DNA of 64,000 bases. Source: Apium graveolens. Its lineage: Eukaryota; Streptophyta; Magnoliopsida; Apiales; Apiaceae. A program made the position numbers and the translations under genes. Where the stretch lies: contig NC_133655.1 in NCBI RefSeq assembly GCF_009905375.1, positions 167,858,588 to 167,922,587 on the forward strand. The letters run 5' to 3'. The notes beneath the pieces were generated by a model. That model saw nothing but the letters and a program-made list of their open reading frames with translations, was not told the DNA's origin and did not search any database. Within the stretch, counting starts at the first letter, position 1. Each line of letters begins with the position of its first letter. Below, in pieces: positions 63,875 through 64,000 of the stretch.

Positions 63875-64000
63875 TTGAGGTAGATTAGCTCTAGATAAAG
63901 AAACCTCATTGTTGTCTTGATGTGTGATCAAGTTTTGATTGTTAGAAACTCCCCCTGATTTTGTGGATCTTTGATTTGAGAAAGGGGAACTTTCTATATG
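63875..64000 (-). pseudogene. Hinge between integrase and RT of Copia-3, partial
   Basis: The frame upstream of TAA 63872 continues as NEVSLSRANLPQ toward the right edge, with the Ser/Asn-rich hinge (GGVSNNQNLITHQDN-type text) that matches 12090-12160 in Copia-2. Integrase would lie beyond the window. Confidence 0.65.

Larger units (their letters stand above)
42228..64000 (-). mobile_element. Copia-3: SIRE-like Copia element, minus strand, 3' part
   Basis: The element enters from the right edge in pol and ends at its 3' LTR (42228-43202). On the minus strand the order is RT/RNase H (63871-62228), spacer with TATA box, third ORF (61896-58004, continuing 43974-43407), polypurine tract (43213-43203) and LTR. 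Tekay-2 interrupts the third ORF at 43975-57998. It is the best preserved of the three Copia copies: RT/RNase H has no stop within 547 codons. It inserted into Tekay-1. Confidence 0.92.

Overview
This window is a stack of nested LTR retrotransposons from a plant nuclear genome. I see no host gene, tRNA, rRNA or CRISPR array. The sequence is AT-rich. Primer-binding sites for initiator tRNA-Met (TGGTATCAGAGC) and tRNA-Asp (TGGCGCCGCTGCCGGGGA), very long chromovirus-type LTRs, an Athila-type element and SIRE-type Copia elements all point to a dicot with a large, repeat-rich genome. Apiaceae is a guess that the sequence alone does not settle. Almost every reading frame is broken, mostly by CAA/CAG/CGA to stop or TGG to TAG changes, the pattern left by 5-methylcytosine deamination in silenced DNA.

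Layout from left to right. (1) 1-2722: 5' end of a minus-strand SIRE-like Copia element (Copia-1): gag, tRNA-Met PBS and a 1,011-bp LTR. (2) 2723-2810: 88 unexplained bases. (3) 2811-10151: two head-to-tail remnants of a ~4.2-kb Ty3 LTR (family A) fused without an internal region; 10152-11527 looks like the 3' half of another Ty3 LTR. (4) 11528-34085: a plus-strand Copia element (Copia-2) cut off inside integrase, with RT/RNase H, a very long third ORF, and the first 448 bp of its 3' LTR. Its third ORF is split by a solo LTR (18605-33168, target duplication AAGGG/AAGAG), which itself holds a complete 11.2-kb Athila-like element (20954-32120, target duplication CAAGT). (5) 34086-42227: a Tekay/Del-like Ty3 element (Tekay-1) inserted in the Copia-2 LTR, with a 3.6-kb LTR, a pre-gag ORF, gag, protease, RT and RNase H. 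(6) 42228-64000+: a minus-strand Copia element (Copia-3) inserted in Tekay-1. It has a 975-bp 3' LTR, the third ORF and a well-preserved RT/RNase H. Its third ORF is interrupted by a complete 14.0-kb minus-strand Tekay-like element (Tekay-2, 43975-57998, target duplication TGGGC) with 4.2-kb LTRs and a badly decayed interior.

Order of events: Copia-2 is oldest; the solo LTR's parent and Tekay-1 inserted into it; Athila inserted into the solo LTR (or its parent); Copia-3 inserted into Tekay-1; Tekay-2 inserted into Copia-3.

The most interesting signal is the third ORF. The Copia elements (Ty1) and the Athila element (Ty3) both carry, downstream of pol, an ORF with what looks like the same type of N-terminal domain. 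In each case a TATA box lies 104-117 bp upstream of the ATG. In each case, sequence motifs that are also arrayed in the element's own LTR sit upstream of that TATA box: CGACGGAT/ATCCGTCG inverted pairs in Copia, CAGGCGNCCGCCTG palindromes in Athila. This suggests an internally promoted accessory gene built with copies of LTR promoter parts. A second candidate is a pre-gag ORF in both Tekay-like elements, which is the only long frame still open in the otherwise decayed Tekay-2.
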